A stretch of DNA of 39,094 nucleotides, from the NCBI GenBank assembly GCA_017439185.1, contig JAFRTM010000002.1, positions 1 through 39,094 on the forward strand. Direction: 5' to 3'. Position 1 is the stretch's first letter, and each line of letters opens with the position of its first letter. The DNA is from Bacteroidales bacterium (GTDB lineage Bacteria > Bacteroidota > Bacteroidia > Bacteroidales > P3). The notes below the pieces were generated by a model. The model saw nothing but the letters and a program-made list of their open reading frames with translations, ran no database searches and was not told the origin of the DNA. Both the position numbers and the translations under genes were made by a program. Positions 24,933 to 32,472 of the stretch are shown piece by piece.

Positions 24933-24979
24933 AATTTACAGTTTATTATGTGTTAATGTATTCCTTGTGAGGTTAGGGG

Positions 24980-25009
24980 CAAAGATACGAAATGTTTTTT
25001 ATATAGCAA
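24980..25009 (-). promoter_or_regulatory. Promoter for ilvE
   Basis: On the minus strand TTG (25009-25007), a 19-base spacer and TATCTTTG (24987-24980). This is a full match to the Bacteroidota consensus, about 50 bases upstream of the ilvE start. Confidence 0.8.
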
Positions 25010-25051
25010 GTGTTTTGCTGTAAAAATTTTCTTTCTTTGCCGTCTTTTTGT

Positions 25052-26440
25052 TTAGTCGATAGGGGAGAAGAGGTCTTTGCTCACTCCGCAGGTGGGACAA
25101 CTCCAGTCGTCAGGAAGTTGCTCGAACGGAGTGCCGGGGGCTATGCCGCTGTCGGGGTCTCCCACTGCCGGGTCGTAGATATATCCGCAGGGACCGCATT
25201 TCCACTTGCGCAGCGGGGATACTGCTGTCTCTTCAACGCTGTCGTCGGCTTTTCCTCCGAGCAGGTTACCTACAAGCTCTGGCACTGCGGCAAGTGTCTC
25301 ATCGGTAGGATTCCAGAAGGAACGGATGTTGTCGTCGATAACTTCGAATCCGGCATCTCTGAGCCGCTCCTGCAGCACTTTCACGCTCTCTCCGCTCCAT
25401 CCGTAGCAGCCGAACGCAGCGGCTCTCTTGTTCTTGAATTTCAGCTGTTTCAGGAACTCGAGCCATCCGGCTACGCTGGAAAGTATGCTGTTGGAGACCG
25501 TGGGCGATCCTACGGCTATGGCTCGTGAACGGAACACTTCGGTCATGATGTCGTCTTTGTCGCTCTTGGCTATGTTGAAGACTTTCACCACGGTCGAAGG
25601 GCTCTGCCTTTTCACCTCTTCGGCTATGGCATGGGCTATCTTGGCTGTCCCTTCCCACATGGTGTCGTAAACCACGGTGATCTGGTCTTCCTGATAGGCG
25701 TTGGCCCATACTGCATATTGGCGCACTATCTGCAGCGGGTCTTCTCTCCAGATGGCACCGTGTGATGGGGCTATGATTTCTATCGGCAGGTTGAGCGCCA
25801 GCAACTCGTCGATCTTCTTTGTTATGAGGTTGGCAAAGGGATTGAGGATGTTGGTGAAGTATTTTATCGCTTCGCGGTAGAGGAGGCATTGGTTGGCTTT
25901 GTCGTTGAAGAGCTCGTCGACGGCATAGTGCTGCCCGAAGGCGTCGTTGGAGAACAGTATGTTGTCGCCCGTCATGTACGTGGCCATCGAGTCGGGCCAG
26001 TGGAGCATCTTCATCTCTATGAATATGAGTTTCTTCCCGTTCCCTATCTCGAGGGTGTCTCCGGTTTTTACGGTATGGAAGTTCCATCCTCTTTTGCCGT
26101 ATTGTCCTTCGAGGCTCTTCACGCATTGGGCTGTGCAATATATCGGTGTGTTGGGAATCTCGGCCATCAGCGCCGGCAACGAACCCGAATGGTCGCATTC
26201 GCCGTGGTTGGCTATGACGTAGTCTATTTTCTTGAGGTTTATCTCTTTCTTCAGGTTTTCTACGAACTCTGTGGAATGGGGGGTCCACACGGTGTCTATG
26301 AGCACTGTCTTCTCTTCCTCTACGAGGTAGGCGTTCTGGCTCGAGCCGTTGTTTATGGAATAGTCGTCGCCGTGGAAGGTCTCGAGCTCCCAGTCGATCT
26401 TTCCTACCCAGCTGACATTGTTTTTGATGTGTCTTCTCAT
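25052..26440 (-). CDS. Flavodiiron protein with C-terminal rubredoxin (flavorubredoxin)
   Basis: This 462-residue cytoplasmic enzyme reduces oxygen or nitric oxide to protect an anaerobe. The N-terminal metallo-beta-lactamase-like domain has the diiron ligands HGECDH (His79, Glu81, Asp83, His84), then LHWPDSM, SNDAFG and APSHGAIWR. The flavodoxin domain starts near residue 255 with [17 protein letters not shown] and contains [12 protein letters not shown]. Residues ~413-462 are a rubredoxin with [10 protein letters not shown] and [11 protein letters not shown]. The rubredoxin is therefore fused, so the protein carries its own electron donor. It has a strong promoter of its own. Confidence 0.94.
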   Translation of the reverse strand: MRRHIKNNVSWVGKIDWELETFHGDDYSINNGSSQNAYLVEEEKTVLIDTVWTPHSTEFVENLKKEINLKKIDYVIANHGECDHSGSLPALMAEIPNTPIYCTAQCVKSLEGQYGKRGWNFHTVKTGDTLEIGNGKKLIFIEMKMLHWPDSMATYMTGDNILFSNDAFGQHYAVDELFNDKANQCLLYREAIKYFTNILNPFANLITKKIDELLALNLPIEIIAPSHGAIWREDPLQIVRQYAVWANAYQEDQITVVYDTMWEGTAKIAHAIAEEVKRQSPSTVVKVFNIAKSDKDDIMTEVFRSRAIAVGSPTVSNSILSSVAGWLEFLKQLKFKNKRAAAFGCYGWSGESVKVLQERLRDAGFEVIDDNIRSFWNPTDETLAAVPELVGNLLGGKADDSVEETAVSPLRKWKCGPCGYIYDPAVGDPDSGIAPGTPFEQLPDDWSCPTCGVSKDLFSPID

Positions 26441-26511
26441 AATTGTTATTATTTTAATTTATTGTATTCTATATATATAAATATAAGGTATGTCTGTCAA
26501 CTTACAAAGTG

Positions 26512-26542
26512 CAAAGATACAAACTTTTTTTTATTCCACAAA
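26512..26542 (-). promoter_or_regulatory. Promoter for flavorubredoxin gene
   Basis: On the minus strand TTTG (26542-26539), a 19-base spacer and TATCTTTG (26519-26512), an exact Bacteroidota consensus. It gives a leader of about 65 bases. Confidence 0.85.
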
Positions 26543-26602
26543 ATTTTAGTTCCCACACAATAAATCTTCCTCCGTTACGTTATAAAGACAAAAGGGGTAA
26601 GG

Positions 26603-27502
26603 ATGCAGATCAGCGAGGCCATAGAGCAGTTCAGGCAATATATCGCCACCGAGCGTCGTCTCTCGAAAGGGACCGTCGTCAATTACATGAACGATGTCAA
26701 TGCTCTCGTGGAATATGCCGGCGTGACTGAAGTCGAGGACCTTTCGGCTCGCATCATTCGCTCGTGGCAGATGTCTCTGCTCGACTCGGGCAAGAAAGCC
26801 AGCACGGTGAAAAAGATGCTCTCTTCTGTCAGCGCCTGGTTCAAGTTCATGCATCGTCAGGGCTGGGTGACTTCGGCGGTGATGGCCAAGATCAAGCCTC
26901 CCAAGACCAGCCGCCGGCTGCCGGTGTTCTTCAAGGTCTATGAGGTCGAAAAAATATATAGTGCCGACACTTTCCCCGACGACTACTTCGGCTTCCGCGA
27001 CAAGATGGTCCTGCGCATGCTCTACGAGACGGGCATGCGCCGCTCCGAGCTCGCAGGCCTCTCTCTGGATCGCATCGACTTCAACAACCGCTTCATAAAG
27101 GTTCTCGGAAAAGGCAACAAGGAACGCATAATACCGGTGGAGACTGAATTGCTGAATGCTCTGAATCAGTATCTTGCCGCCAAAGAGGAGGCTTTTCCGG
27201 GCAACCCCGACCTCTTGCTTTCGCAGAAGGGCAAAAAACTCAGCACCTCGCAAATCTATGGCATCGTGAGGCATTACATGTCTTCCCTGTCGTCGGCTCC
27301 GCGCGTCTCTCCCCACGTCTTCCGTCACTCGTTCGCCACCCACATGCTCAACGAGGGAGCCAACATCGACGCCATCAAGGAACTTCTGGGCCATACCGAC
27401 CTTATGGCCACCGAAATCTATACCCACGTGACGCGGGAACACCTGAAAGAGGCCTACCGCCAGGCTCATCCGCGGGCGGCGAAAGGTAGAAAGAAAAAAT
27501 AA
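26603..27502 (+). CDS. xerC: Tyrosine recombinase XerC/XerD
   Basis: This 299-residue site-specific recombinase resolves chromosome dimers at dif with a partner Xer protein. The core-binding domain covers residues ~1-100 and the catalytic domain ~110-290. The catalytic set is complete: Arg146 in TGMRRSEL, a Lys near 170 in GKGNKER, His238 and Arg241 in PHVFRHSFATHML, His264 in LLGHTD and Tyr273 in IYTHV. It lies directly upstream of hpf, the usual Bacteroidales neighbour, which argues for a housekeeping Xer rather than a phage integrase. I cannot separate XerC from XerD by eye. Confidence 0.9.
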   Translation: MQISEAIEQFRQYIATERRLSKGTVVNYMNDVNALVEYAGVTEVEDLSARIIRSWQMSLLDSGKKASTVKKMLSSVSAWFKFMHRQGWVTSAVMAKIKPPKTSRRLPVFFKVYEVEKIYSADTFPDDYFGFRDKMVLRMLYETGMRRSELAGLSLDRIDFNNRFIKVLGKGNKERIIPVETELLNALNQYLAAKEEAFPGNPDLLLSQKGKKLSTSQIYGIVRHYMSSLSSAPRVSPHVFRHSFATHMLNEGANIDAIKELLGHTDLMATEIYTHVTREHLKEAYRQAHPRAAKGRKKK

Positions 27503-27517
27503 TTAACCCAATAAAAA

Positions 27518-27523
27518 AAGGAG
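27518..27523 (+). promoter_or_regulatory. Shine-Dalgarno-like ribosome binding site of hpf
   Basis: AAGGAG lies six bases upstream of the hpf ATG at 27530. Most genes in this window have only A-rich leaders, so a full Shine-Dalgarno match is unusual here and fixes the hpf start. Confidence 0.7.
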
Positions 27524-27529
27524 TACATT

Positions 27530-27823
27530 ATGAACACAGTAATCAATGCCGTAAAATTCAAAGCTGATCCTAAACTGGAGCAGTTCGTCAACGACAAGGT
27601 GTCTAAACTGACCAAGATGGTAGATAATGCCACCAAGTGCGAGGTGACCTTGAAAGTTGACAAGCCCGAGAGCGACAACAACAAGATTGCCGAGATATCT
27701 ATTGCTCTGCCCGGCCAGACTCTCTTCAACAGCAAACAGGCCGACACCTTCGAGCAAGCTGTACTCGACTGCGTCGACACCATGAAGGTCCAGATTGAGA
27801 AATACAAGGAAAGATATAAGTAA
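27530..27823 (+). CDS. hpf: Ribosome hibernation-promoting factor, short form (HPF/RaiA)
   Basis: This 97-residue protein binds the small ribosomal subunit and inactivates ribosomes in stationary phase. The single HPF domain reads INAVKFKADPKLEQFVNDKV, KCEVTLKVD and TFEQAVLDCVDTMKVQIEKYKERY. There is no C-terminal dimerisation domain, so it is the short form. It follows xerC by 27 bases and ends at a strong terminator. Confidence 0.9.
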   Translation: MNTVINAVKFKADPKLEQFVNDKVSKLTKMVDNATKCEVTLKVDKPESDNNKIAEISIALPGQTLFNSKQADTFEQAVLDCVDTMKVQIEKYKERYK

Positions 27824-27847
27824 TAGACCGTAAGTCCTAGCAGAACG

Positions 27848-27885
27848 AAGAGCGGTGGCTTGTCGAACAAGCCACCGCTCTTTGC
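27848..27885. terminator. Strong bidirectional terminator between hpf and rpsU
   Basis: A 16-bp perfect stem (27848-27863 with 27867-27882, core AGCGGTGGCTTGT) closes on a CGA loop and is followed by TTTG. It serves hpf and, in the other direction, the rpmB-rpsU transcript. Confidence 0.85.
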
Positions 27886-27908
27886 TTTGATTCGTAGGAG
27901 CCTATCTA

Positions 27909-28106
27909 CTACTGGTCGAGCTCTTTCTGACGGAGCTGCTGAACATAGATGGCGTGGAGCTTGCGCTCGCGGGCTACTACAGAAGGTTTCGTGAACTGCT
28001 GACGCCTACGGAGCTCTTTCACTGCTCCGGTCTTGTCAAATTTTCTCTTAAGTTTCTTAAGTGCTCTTTCGATGTTGTCACCTTCTTTAATAGGAACTAC
28101 GATCAT
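27909..28106 (-). CDS. rpsU: 30S ribosomal protein S21
   Basis: This 65-residue protein of the 30S subunit helps initiation. It begins MIVVPIKEGDNIERALKKLKRKFDKTG, then ELRRRQQFTKPSVVARER, matching Bacteroidota S21. It is 75 bases downstream of rpmB on the same strand and ends facing hpf. In Bacteroides relatives rpsU lies on the same strand as xerC and hpf, so this order is rearranged. Confidence 0.95.
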   Translation of the reverse strand: MIVVPIKEGDNIERALKKLKRKFDKTGAVKELRRRQQFTKPSVVARERKLHAIYVQQLRQKELDQ

Positions 28107-28181
28107 TTTTAATACCTCTTTCTTGTTAAAGATTAATAATTGTGTTATTTAAGACTCTTTGTCTTCTCTTCCGTGGGATGC

Positions 28182-28421
28182 TTAGAAGCGGAAATGTCCC
28201 TGTGCCTCGGCATCTTTGATGGCGGCGAGAACGCCTTTCTTGTTGATTATGCGCATTCCCTTGGCGGTAACTTTCATCGTTATCCACATGTCCTCCTCGG
28301 GAATATAGAACTTCTTGGTCTGCAGGTTCGGCGAGAAGGTGCGCTTCGTGTGAATCCTCGAGTGCGATACGTTATTGCCCCTCACCACTTTTTTTCCGGT
28401 AATTTCACAAATCTTCGACAT
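28182..28421 (-). CDS. rpmB: 50S ribosomal protein L28
   Basis: This 79-residue 50S protein has the family start SKICEITGKKVVRGNNVSHS, then RTFSPNLQTKKF and RIINKKGVLAAI. In many Bacteroidota it heads an rpmB-rpmG-DUF4295 group; here rpsU follows instead and no L33 gene is seen. A near-consensus promoter lies upstream. Confidence 0.95.
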   Translation of the reverse strand: MSKICEITGKKVVRGNNVSHSRIHTKRTFSPNLQTKKFYIPEEDMWITMKVTAKGMRIINKKGVLAAIKDAEAQGHFRF

Positions 28422-28488
28422 TTTCTTTATTATTTTTTTGTTTAACTTCTTGTTATTTTTGTCTGCTTTTCTTCTGAAAAACGGATTG

Positions 28489-28519
28489 CAAAAGTCCGAT
28501 TTTTTTTTTAATTGGCAAA
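28489..28519 (-). promoter_or_regulatory. Promoter for rpmB-rpsU
   Basis: On the minus strand TTTG (28519-28516), a 19-base spacer and GACTTTTG (28496-28489), one base pair away from TAnnTTTG at two positions. The leader to rpmB is about 65 bases. Confidence 0.55.
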
Positions 28520-28740
28520 AACTTTTTGCCTCCCAAATTCACTTTTTAATTTTTTTTAACATTTCACTTATTGTAAACCGTGCAGAATCAGCTATATATA
28601 AAAAATCGATTTTTGAATTTTAACACTCCGTTTTCAGCGGTTTACGCTCTCTTTTTCCTAATTTTTCAAACGAGTTATCAACAATTTTCACTTTTTTTTG
28701 TTCATCGTCGTGTCGCCCCAAATGGTCCGTTTCCGCAATC

Positions 28741-28774
28741 AAAAAAGGCGGACATCCGCTCCGGATGCCTCGCC
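28741..28774 (-). terminator. Rho-independent terminator of ssb
   Basis: On the minus strand GGCGAGGCATCCG closes with CGGATGTCCGCC (small internal bulge) and is followed at once by TTTTTTGATTG. It lies 24 bases past the ssb stop. Confidence 0.8.
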
Positions 28775-28797
28775 TCTTTTTCTCTGTGTCGATGTTA

Positions 28798-29247
28798 TCA
28801 GAAGGGAAAATCCTTCAGCGTCTCGGTATCGTCGGTCAGTATCGATGCCAGCGGGTCGGTCTGCTGCGGTCCGTTCTGGTCGTCGTTGCGCTGACGGTTA
28901 CCTACCACGATGAAGTTCTCCGCCACCACCTCGGTGATATAACGCTTGTTGCCCTCCTTGTCTTCCCACGAGCGGGTCTGCAGCTTCCCTTCCACGTACA
29001 GCTGCATCCCTTTGCGCAGTATCTTCTCCGCTATCTCTGCCAGCGAGCGCCAGCATACCACGTTGTGCCACTCCGTCAGCTCCACCTTCTCTCCGTCGCG
29101 GTTGCGGTGAAGCTCGGTGGTAGCCAGCGGAAACGACGCCTTCTTCACAGGGCCGCCGTCCTCATGTTTGCCATCGTTCGGAAATGTGACTACATCTGGG
29201 TTCTTACCCATGTTCCCAATCAGAATTACTTTGTTAACTCCTATCAT
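28798..29247 (-). CDS. ssb: Single-stranded DNA-binding protein
   Basis: This 149-residue protein coats single-stranded DNA in replication and repair. The OB fold starts MIGVNKVILIGNMGKNPDVVTFPN, with ELTEWHNVVCWRSLAEIAEKILRKGMQLYVEGKLQTRSW and ITEVVAENFIVVG. The C-terminal tail ends in DTETLKDFPF, the acidic tip that recruits repair partners (usually DDIPF in E. coli-like proteins). It has its own -7 box and terminator. Confidence 0.94.
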   Translation of the reverse strand: MIGVNKVILIGNMGKNPDVVTFPNDGKHEDGGPVKKASFPLATTELHRNRDGEKVELTEWHNVVCWRSLAEIAEKILRKGMQLYVEGKLQTRSWEDKEGNKRYITEVVAENFIVVGNRQRNDDQNGPQQTDPLASILTDDTETLKDFPF

Positions 29248-29293
29248 AACTTTAACTATTTAGATGAATACCTTATCTTCATAAAATCACGGG

Positions 29294-29301
29294 CAAAGAT
29301 A
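29294..29301 (-). promoter_or_regulatory. -7 box for ssb
   Basis: On the minus strand TATCTTTG (29301-29294), about 47 bases upstream of the ssb start. The -33 side is only CTG near 29321. Confidence 0.6.
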
Positions 29302-29900
29302 AGTCTTTTTTTTTAATTGACAGAAAAATCTTTTCTCCTTATTATTATTATATTGTATATCAGTCCGATAATTTTACGCCACTTTCCCTGAACTCTCCCC
29401 AAATCTCCTCCGCCTTTCTCCTTCCCGTCCAATATTTCGCTCCAATTGTCTCGCCCCTCGCCATCCTCTTTCGTCAACCGTCTGCCCCCGTCCGGCTCAC
29501 TCCATCCCGGAAATTTTTCTTCCCATTACTCCAGTCAAAAACCGCCCTTCTCCCTCTCCCGAATCATCCTCGAACCAACCATAGAGTTGACATAGAGTTG
29601 ATACGGCTAAGAGTCGGAGAAACAACCTGTTAGCATTTGCCTTAAAATCGGGCATCGTCTAAAATATAGAATCTATTGCTATATATCATACTATCAGTCT
29701 GTTATCTGCCGATTTTAACACTTTTACGCCTCCGGTGGCGTTCTCCACCGAAAACTCTCTTTTCGCTCCCAAATTGCTCCGTTTTCGCCCCGGCGATAGG
29801 GTAGGGGAGCGAAATGTTAAAAGCTGCACCTTAAACCACTGATTGCAAGTGCTATATCGAGAAAAATCCCCCTTTGTTGATAAAAAATGAAGCCCAAATG
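29302..29900. other. Structured intergenic region with nested inverted repeats
   Basis: No gene is credible across these 599 bases. They hold a tandem 11-bp repeat CATAGAGTTGA (29580-29590 and 29591-29601), an inverted repeat TTAAAATCGGGCA (29643-29655) with TGCCGATTTTAA (29707-29718), a second one TTTTAACA (29713-29720) with TGTTAAAA (29815-29822), and an inner perfect one TTTCGCTCCC (29761-29770) with GGGAGCGAAA (29805-29814). The shared arm around 29713 could pair on either side. It ends next to the lipoprotein promoter. Confidence 0.6.
29580..29601. repeat. Tandem 11-bp repeat
   Basis: CATAGAGTTGA is present twice without gap and followed by TACGG. A relative, CATGGAGTTGATATGGAG, is in the gene-free region near 18960. 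Confidence 0.6.
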
Positions 29901-29931
29901 TTTGCCAAAATATAATAACTTAGTATTTTTG
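29901..29931 (+). promoter_or_regulatory. Consensus promoter for the 30010 lipoprotein gene
   Basis: TTTG (29901-29904), a 19-base spacer and TATTTTTG (29924-29931). This is a textbook Bacteroidota promoter and lies downstream of the earliest possible ATG (29887), which therefore cannot be the true start. Confidence 0.85.
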
Positions 29932-30009
29932 CATTTTCTACTACCTCTCCCCTCACTCCCACTCCCAAGCCTTAGTTCGTTGAATATTACAATATTAATG
30001 TATAATATC

Positions 30010-31485
30010 ATGAAAAACATCATCAGGACTTTCTTAGCCGTGGCTCTGCTGTTCTCTTTTGCGTCATGCAAGAAAGACAAAGCCGACGTCGCTTTCAGCA
30101 TCGACGGCATCAACCTCAACGGAGTGAAGTATCTCGCCCTCGGTTCGGCAGGCGGCAACGCCAAGGGCCAGGACACCCAGCAGATGCTCTACAGCATCGA
30201 CGCGAACGGCAACATGCAGCTGGTGGCCTATAACTACCAGTGCGACGACGACGGCCTCGTGACCGAGATCCAGCGCAACATAGGCATCACCATCACCCAG
30301 ATCGTCCCTGTGGGCGACCGCTACATCTGGCTCGTCGGCTGCCGCTACTACTGCGACGACTACAGCGGTTTCAGCGAGAGCATGCAGGAACGCATACGCG
30401 GCATGGTGCAGCACAGCATCGACTACAGCGTGGGATTCCTCATCCGCAAGAGCGACGGCAAGATATTCGAGACCAACTTCAACGGCCTGCCCGCCGAGAC
30501 TTTCAACGTGCCGGGCTACGGCAACGTCACCGTGGTCTGCAACGCCGGCTCGCCTATCGACGGCGAGATTTCAGCCGAGAAGCTCCGCAAGCTCGGCCTC
30601 ATCAACCAGATCGGCAGCGACATCTACCTGGCCAACGGAAGCTACAATGGCGGCCTCGTGAAGCTGAAAGACAACGGCAGCAGCATCAGCGTCATCAACG
30701 TGCTGCCCGCCAACATAGCCTACTCCGTTGCCGACGGCCAGGGCCACCTCGGCACCTGCATCAGCTATGAGAGCAACACCCCGCAGGTGGCGGCTATCAT
30801 GGCCTCCGACGGCACCCTGTCCGCCATCCCAGGCATACCGACCAACGCCAATCCCAGGATGCACTGCATCGGAGGAAAATACTTCGTCTCGGTCAACGTC
30901 CCCGTCTATGTCGGCGACGAATACCATGGCAACTACGACAGCATCTTCCGCGTGGACATCAACGGCTCGCAAGTCACCTCCACCTCTGTGGCGGAAGGCT
31001 ACCTGGGCACACGCGAAGGCGTGGAACTGAACAACGGCAACCCCTACTATGTCTGCGACGAGGAGTCCTACTCCTGGTATAGCGGGAGTACCCTCTACAC
31101 CTTCAACTCCTCGACCTACCAGATCAGCGAAAACACCCTGCCGGCCGGCTGGCCTTCCTACAGCCAGTTCGACGCCGACGGCTTCTGCTACAAGGCCCAC
31201 ACGGGCAGCACAGGCCTCCAGAGCTTCACCATCTACAATCTCGCCACTCTCCAGGACGAGACCGTTACCTGCAACCGCTCGCAGGTGCCGACCTTTAACC
31301 TTATGAGCAGCTGCAACTACGACGGCGGGCTCCACGCCTTCATCGAGAGCCTTATCTTGGCTGACGGCTCCACCGTCACCATCGTGACGCCCGTCACCGG
31401 CCCCGACCGCGGCAAGTCGTACGTCCAAAGCCAGACAGCTGCCAACAACAACATAGAGGTCACCACACTCATTCCGCTGAACTAA
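30010..31485 (+). CDS. Lipoprotein, probably beta-propeller-like, unknown function
   Basis: From the ATG at 30010 this is a 491-residue lipoprotein with lipobox SFASC (Cys20) followed by KKDKAD, a charged start that in Bacteroidota can favour export to the cell surface. The longer frame from 29887 is rejected because the promoter lies inside it. The mature part has repeated short strands with Gly and aromatic residues (YLALGSAGGN, MLYSIDANGNMQLV, IYLANGSYNGGLVKL, SIFRVDINGSQV, TLYTFNSSTYQI), like the blades of a propeller, but I do not recognise a family. It is strikingly GC-rich beside AT-rich flanks and stands alone between a consensus promoter and a terminator. Confidence 0.75.
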   Translation: MKNIIRTFLAVALLFSFASCKKDKADVAFSIDGINLNGVKYLALGSAGGNAKGQDTQQMLYSIDANGNMQLVAYNYQCDDDGLVTEIQRNIGITITQIVPVGDRYIWLVGCRYYCDDYSGFSESMQERIRGMVQHSIDYSVGFLIRKSDGKIFETNFNGLPAETFNVPGYGNVTVVCNAGSPIDGEISAEKLRKLGLINQIGSDIYLANGSYNGGLVKLKDNGSSISVINVLPANIAYSVADGQGHLGTCISYESNTPQVAAIMASDGTLSAIPGIPTNANPRMHCIGGKYFVSVNVPVYVGDEYHGNYDSIFRVDINGSQVTSTSVAEGYLGTREGVELNNGNPYYVCDEESYSWYSGSTLYTFNSSTYQISENTLPAGWPSYSQFDADGFCYKAHTGSTGLQSFTIYNLATLQDETVTCNRSQVPTFNLMSSCNYDGGLHAFIESLILADGSTVTIVTPVTGPDRGKSYVQSQTAANNNIEVTTLIPLN

Positions 31486-31502
31486 GGCGGCAATACAACA
31501 GC

Positions 31503-31533
31503 AAAGGGCAGTCCAATGGGCTGCCTTTTTTGT
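31503..31533 (+). terminator. Rho-independent terminator of the lipoprotein gene
   Basis: AAAGGGCAGTCC pairs with GGGCTGCCTTT (one bulged G and one G-U pair) followed by TTTTTTG, beginning 18 bases after the stop codon. Confidence 0.75.
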
Positions 31534-31785
31534 TTGGTGCCAGGCTGTCTCAGATCATGCCCCCACTCTAGGGCATGTCTGTGGCAACGCTGTGGCACGG
31601 CTGTGGTGAGAAGGGGGCAGTTGTCAGTGGCCGGTGGTCAGAGTTCGATCATAGCACACATATAGTAGGCATATTGTGGATTTCTCCTAGTTTTATTCTG
31701 GTTTTGTCCTAGTTTATTCTACTTGCTGTATTTTATGTTTCGTTCTTTTCCATGTGTGCGGGAGGAATAGTGATAATGTAGAACT

Positions 31786-31810
31786 CGTGTGCCGGAGGTA
31801 CACTACCTCG
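31786..31810 (-). repeat. Short palindromic dispersed repeat, copy 3
   Basis: Read on the minus strand this is CGAGGTAGTGTACCTCCGGC followed by ACACG, matching 234-259 at almost every base. Confidence 0.6.
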
Positions 31811-31937
31811 CTTCCAGACCTACAAGTTTCACATAAACAGCAAATAATAAAAAAGTTAAACTTTCTTAAAATCTCCCATTTTTACCTCCAAATTGCGATT
31901 TAGATTGGGTGATGATCGTACTTATATATGAGAGGAG

Positions 31938-31980
31938 TGTTGAATGTTGATATGTTGGATGTTGATATGTTGATATGTTT
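31938..31980. repeat. Low-complexity TTGATATGTTG repeats
   Basis: Units of roughly TGTTGATATGTTGGATGTTG repeat imperfectly three times. Such tracts are common between genes in Bacteroidales and have no evident function here. Confidence 0.5.
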
Positions 31981-32120
31981 TTTGCTGTGCGGAAGGAGAC
32001 GAAAAAAATAGAGAAGTGTGTCCGAAAAGGGGTGGGTGAGGACTCCAGTGGACAGGGGAGGTGGCAACTATAAGCGACAGGCGGGAGCCTGGCGGACACT
32101 GCCGTCGAGGCAGAGAGAGC

Positions 32121-32190
32121 TTTGCCGCCATTCGGCGTCACCTTGCTACGGCTCGGTATAAGAGTAAACTCTTTTACTCTCGCTCTTGGC
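32121..32190 (+). repeat. Dispersed ~60-bp intergenic repeat, copy B
   Basis: This copy has GGCTCGGTATAAG followed by a perfect 8-bp hairpin, AGAGTAAACTCTTTTACTCT (32161-32180), then CGCTCTTGG. It aligns with copies at 311-373 and 18890-18951 (minus). Confidence 0.55.
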
Positions 32191-32376
32191 GCAAAATTGA
32201 CATATTGGAGAAAGGTAAGGGACGAGGCGTTATCCCGACGGAAAGGATGAAAGGCAGTCCCGCCCTGCCCCGGCAGGGTTACGGCACTATATTCCCTAGG
32301 CAACTCATACTATGCTATTTAAGTGGCGAATCTGTGTTTTAGACATGGGTTCGAGTCACGCCGTATGACTAGGCCG

Positions 32377-32472
32377 ATGCCAACTGTCGTGGTGAAATCG
32401 TGGCCAACTGCCGTGGTGAAAATATGGCCAACTGCCGTGGTAAATTTGTGGCCAACTGCCGTGGTTATAAAA
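32377..32472 (+). repeat. Four tandem 24-bp repeats directly upstream of the ATPase gene
   Basis: The core GCCAACTGCCGTGGT recurs at 32379, 32403, 32427 and 32451, exactly 24 bases apart; the first copy has one change (TGTCG). The inner seven to eight bases vary. The array ends nine bases before the ATPase -7 box (32481), so the last unit covers the -33 region. It therefore looks like an operator array, a recognition site for the ATPase, or a small coding repeat (see the 40-codon frame). Confidence 0.8.

Larger units (their letters stand above)
28422..28797. other. AT-rich gap between rpmB and ssb
   Basis: These 376 bases contain the rpmB promoter, long T runs and the ssb terminator at the right end, and no gene that I can support. 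Confidence 0.6.
31486..32376. other. Gene-free region with several repeat families
   Basis: No credible gene. Contents in order: the lipoprotein terminator; a CATGCCC/GGGCATG hairpin (31556-31577); three CTGTGGC units near 31578-31605; an inverted copy of the short palindromic repeat (31786-31810); TTGATATGTTG microsatellite repeats (31940-31980); and copy B of the dispersed ~60-bp repeat (32121-32190). The open frame at 31866-32303 on the minus strand runs through these repeats and is not accepted as a gene. Confidence 0.65.

Noticed and set aside
26603-27502. Phage or conjugative-element integrase
   Set aside because: Neighbours are hpf and ribosomal genes, size is that of Xer, and no phage or transfer genes or att sites are seen.
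28765-29316. 183-residue plus-strand frame opposite ssb
   Set aside because: Shadow of ssb, which has all OB-fold motifs and the acidic tail.
29887-30009. N-terminal extension of the lipoprotein gene
   Set aside because: The consensus promoter at 29901-29931 lies inside it and the signal peptide begins only at 30010.
31866-32303. 145-residue minus-strand frame in the repeat region
   Set aside because: It spans copy B of the dispersed repeat and the microsatellite; composition is repeat-derived and it has no leader.
32300-32375. Possible tRNA remnant
   Set aside because: GGGTTCGAGTC resembles a T-loop and TCATAC/GTATGA could pair, but the T stem does not pair and no D or anticodon arm can be drawn.
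32377-32472. CRISPR array
   Set aside because: The period is 24 with a 15-base core and 8-9-base variable part, too short for spacers.
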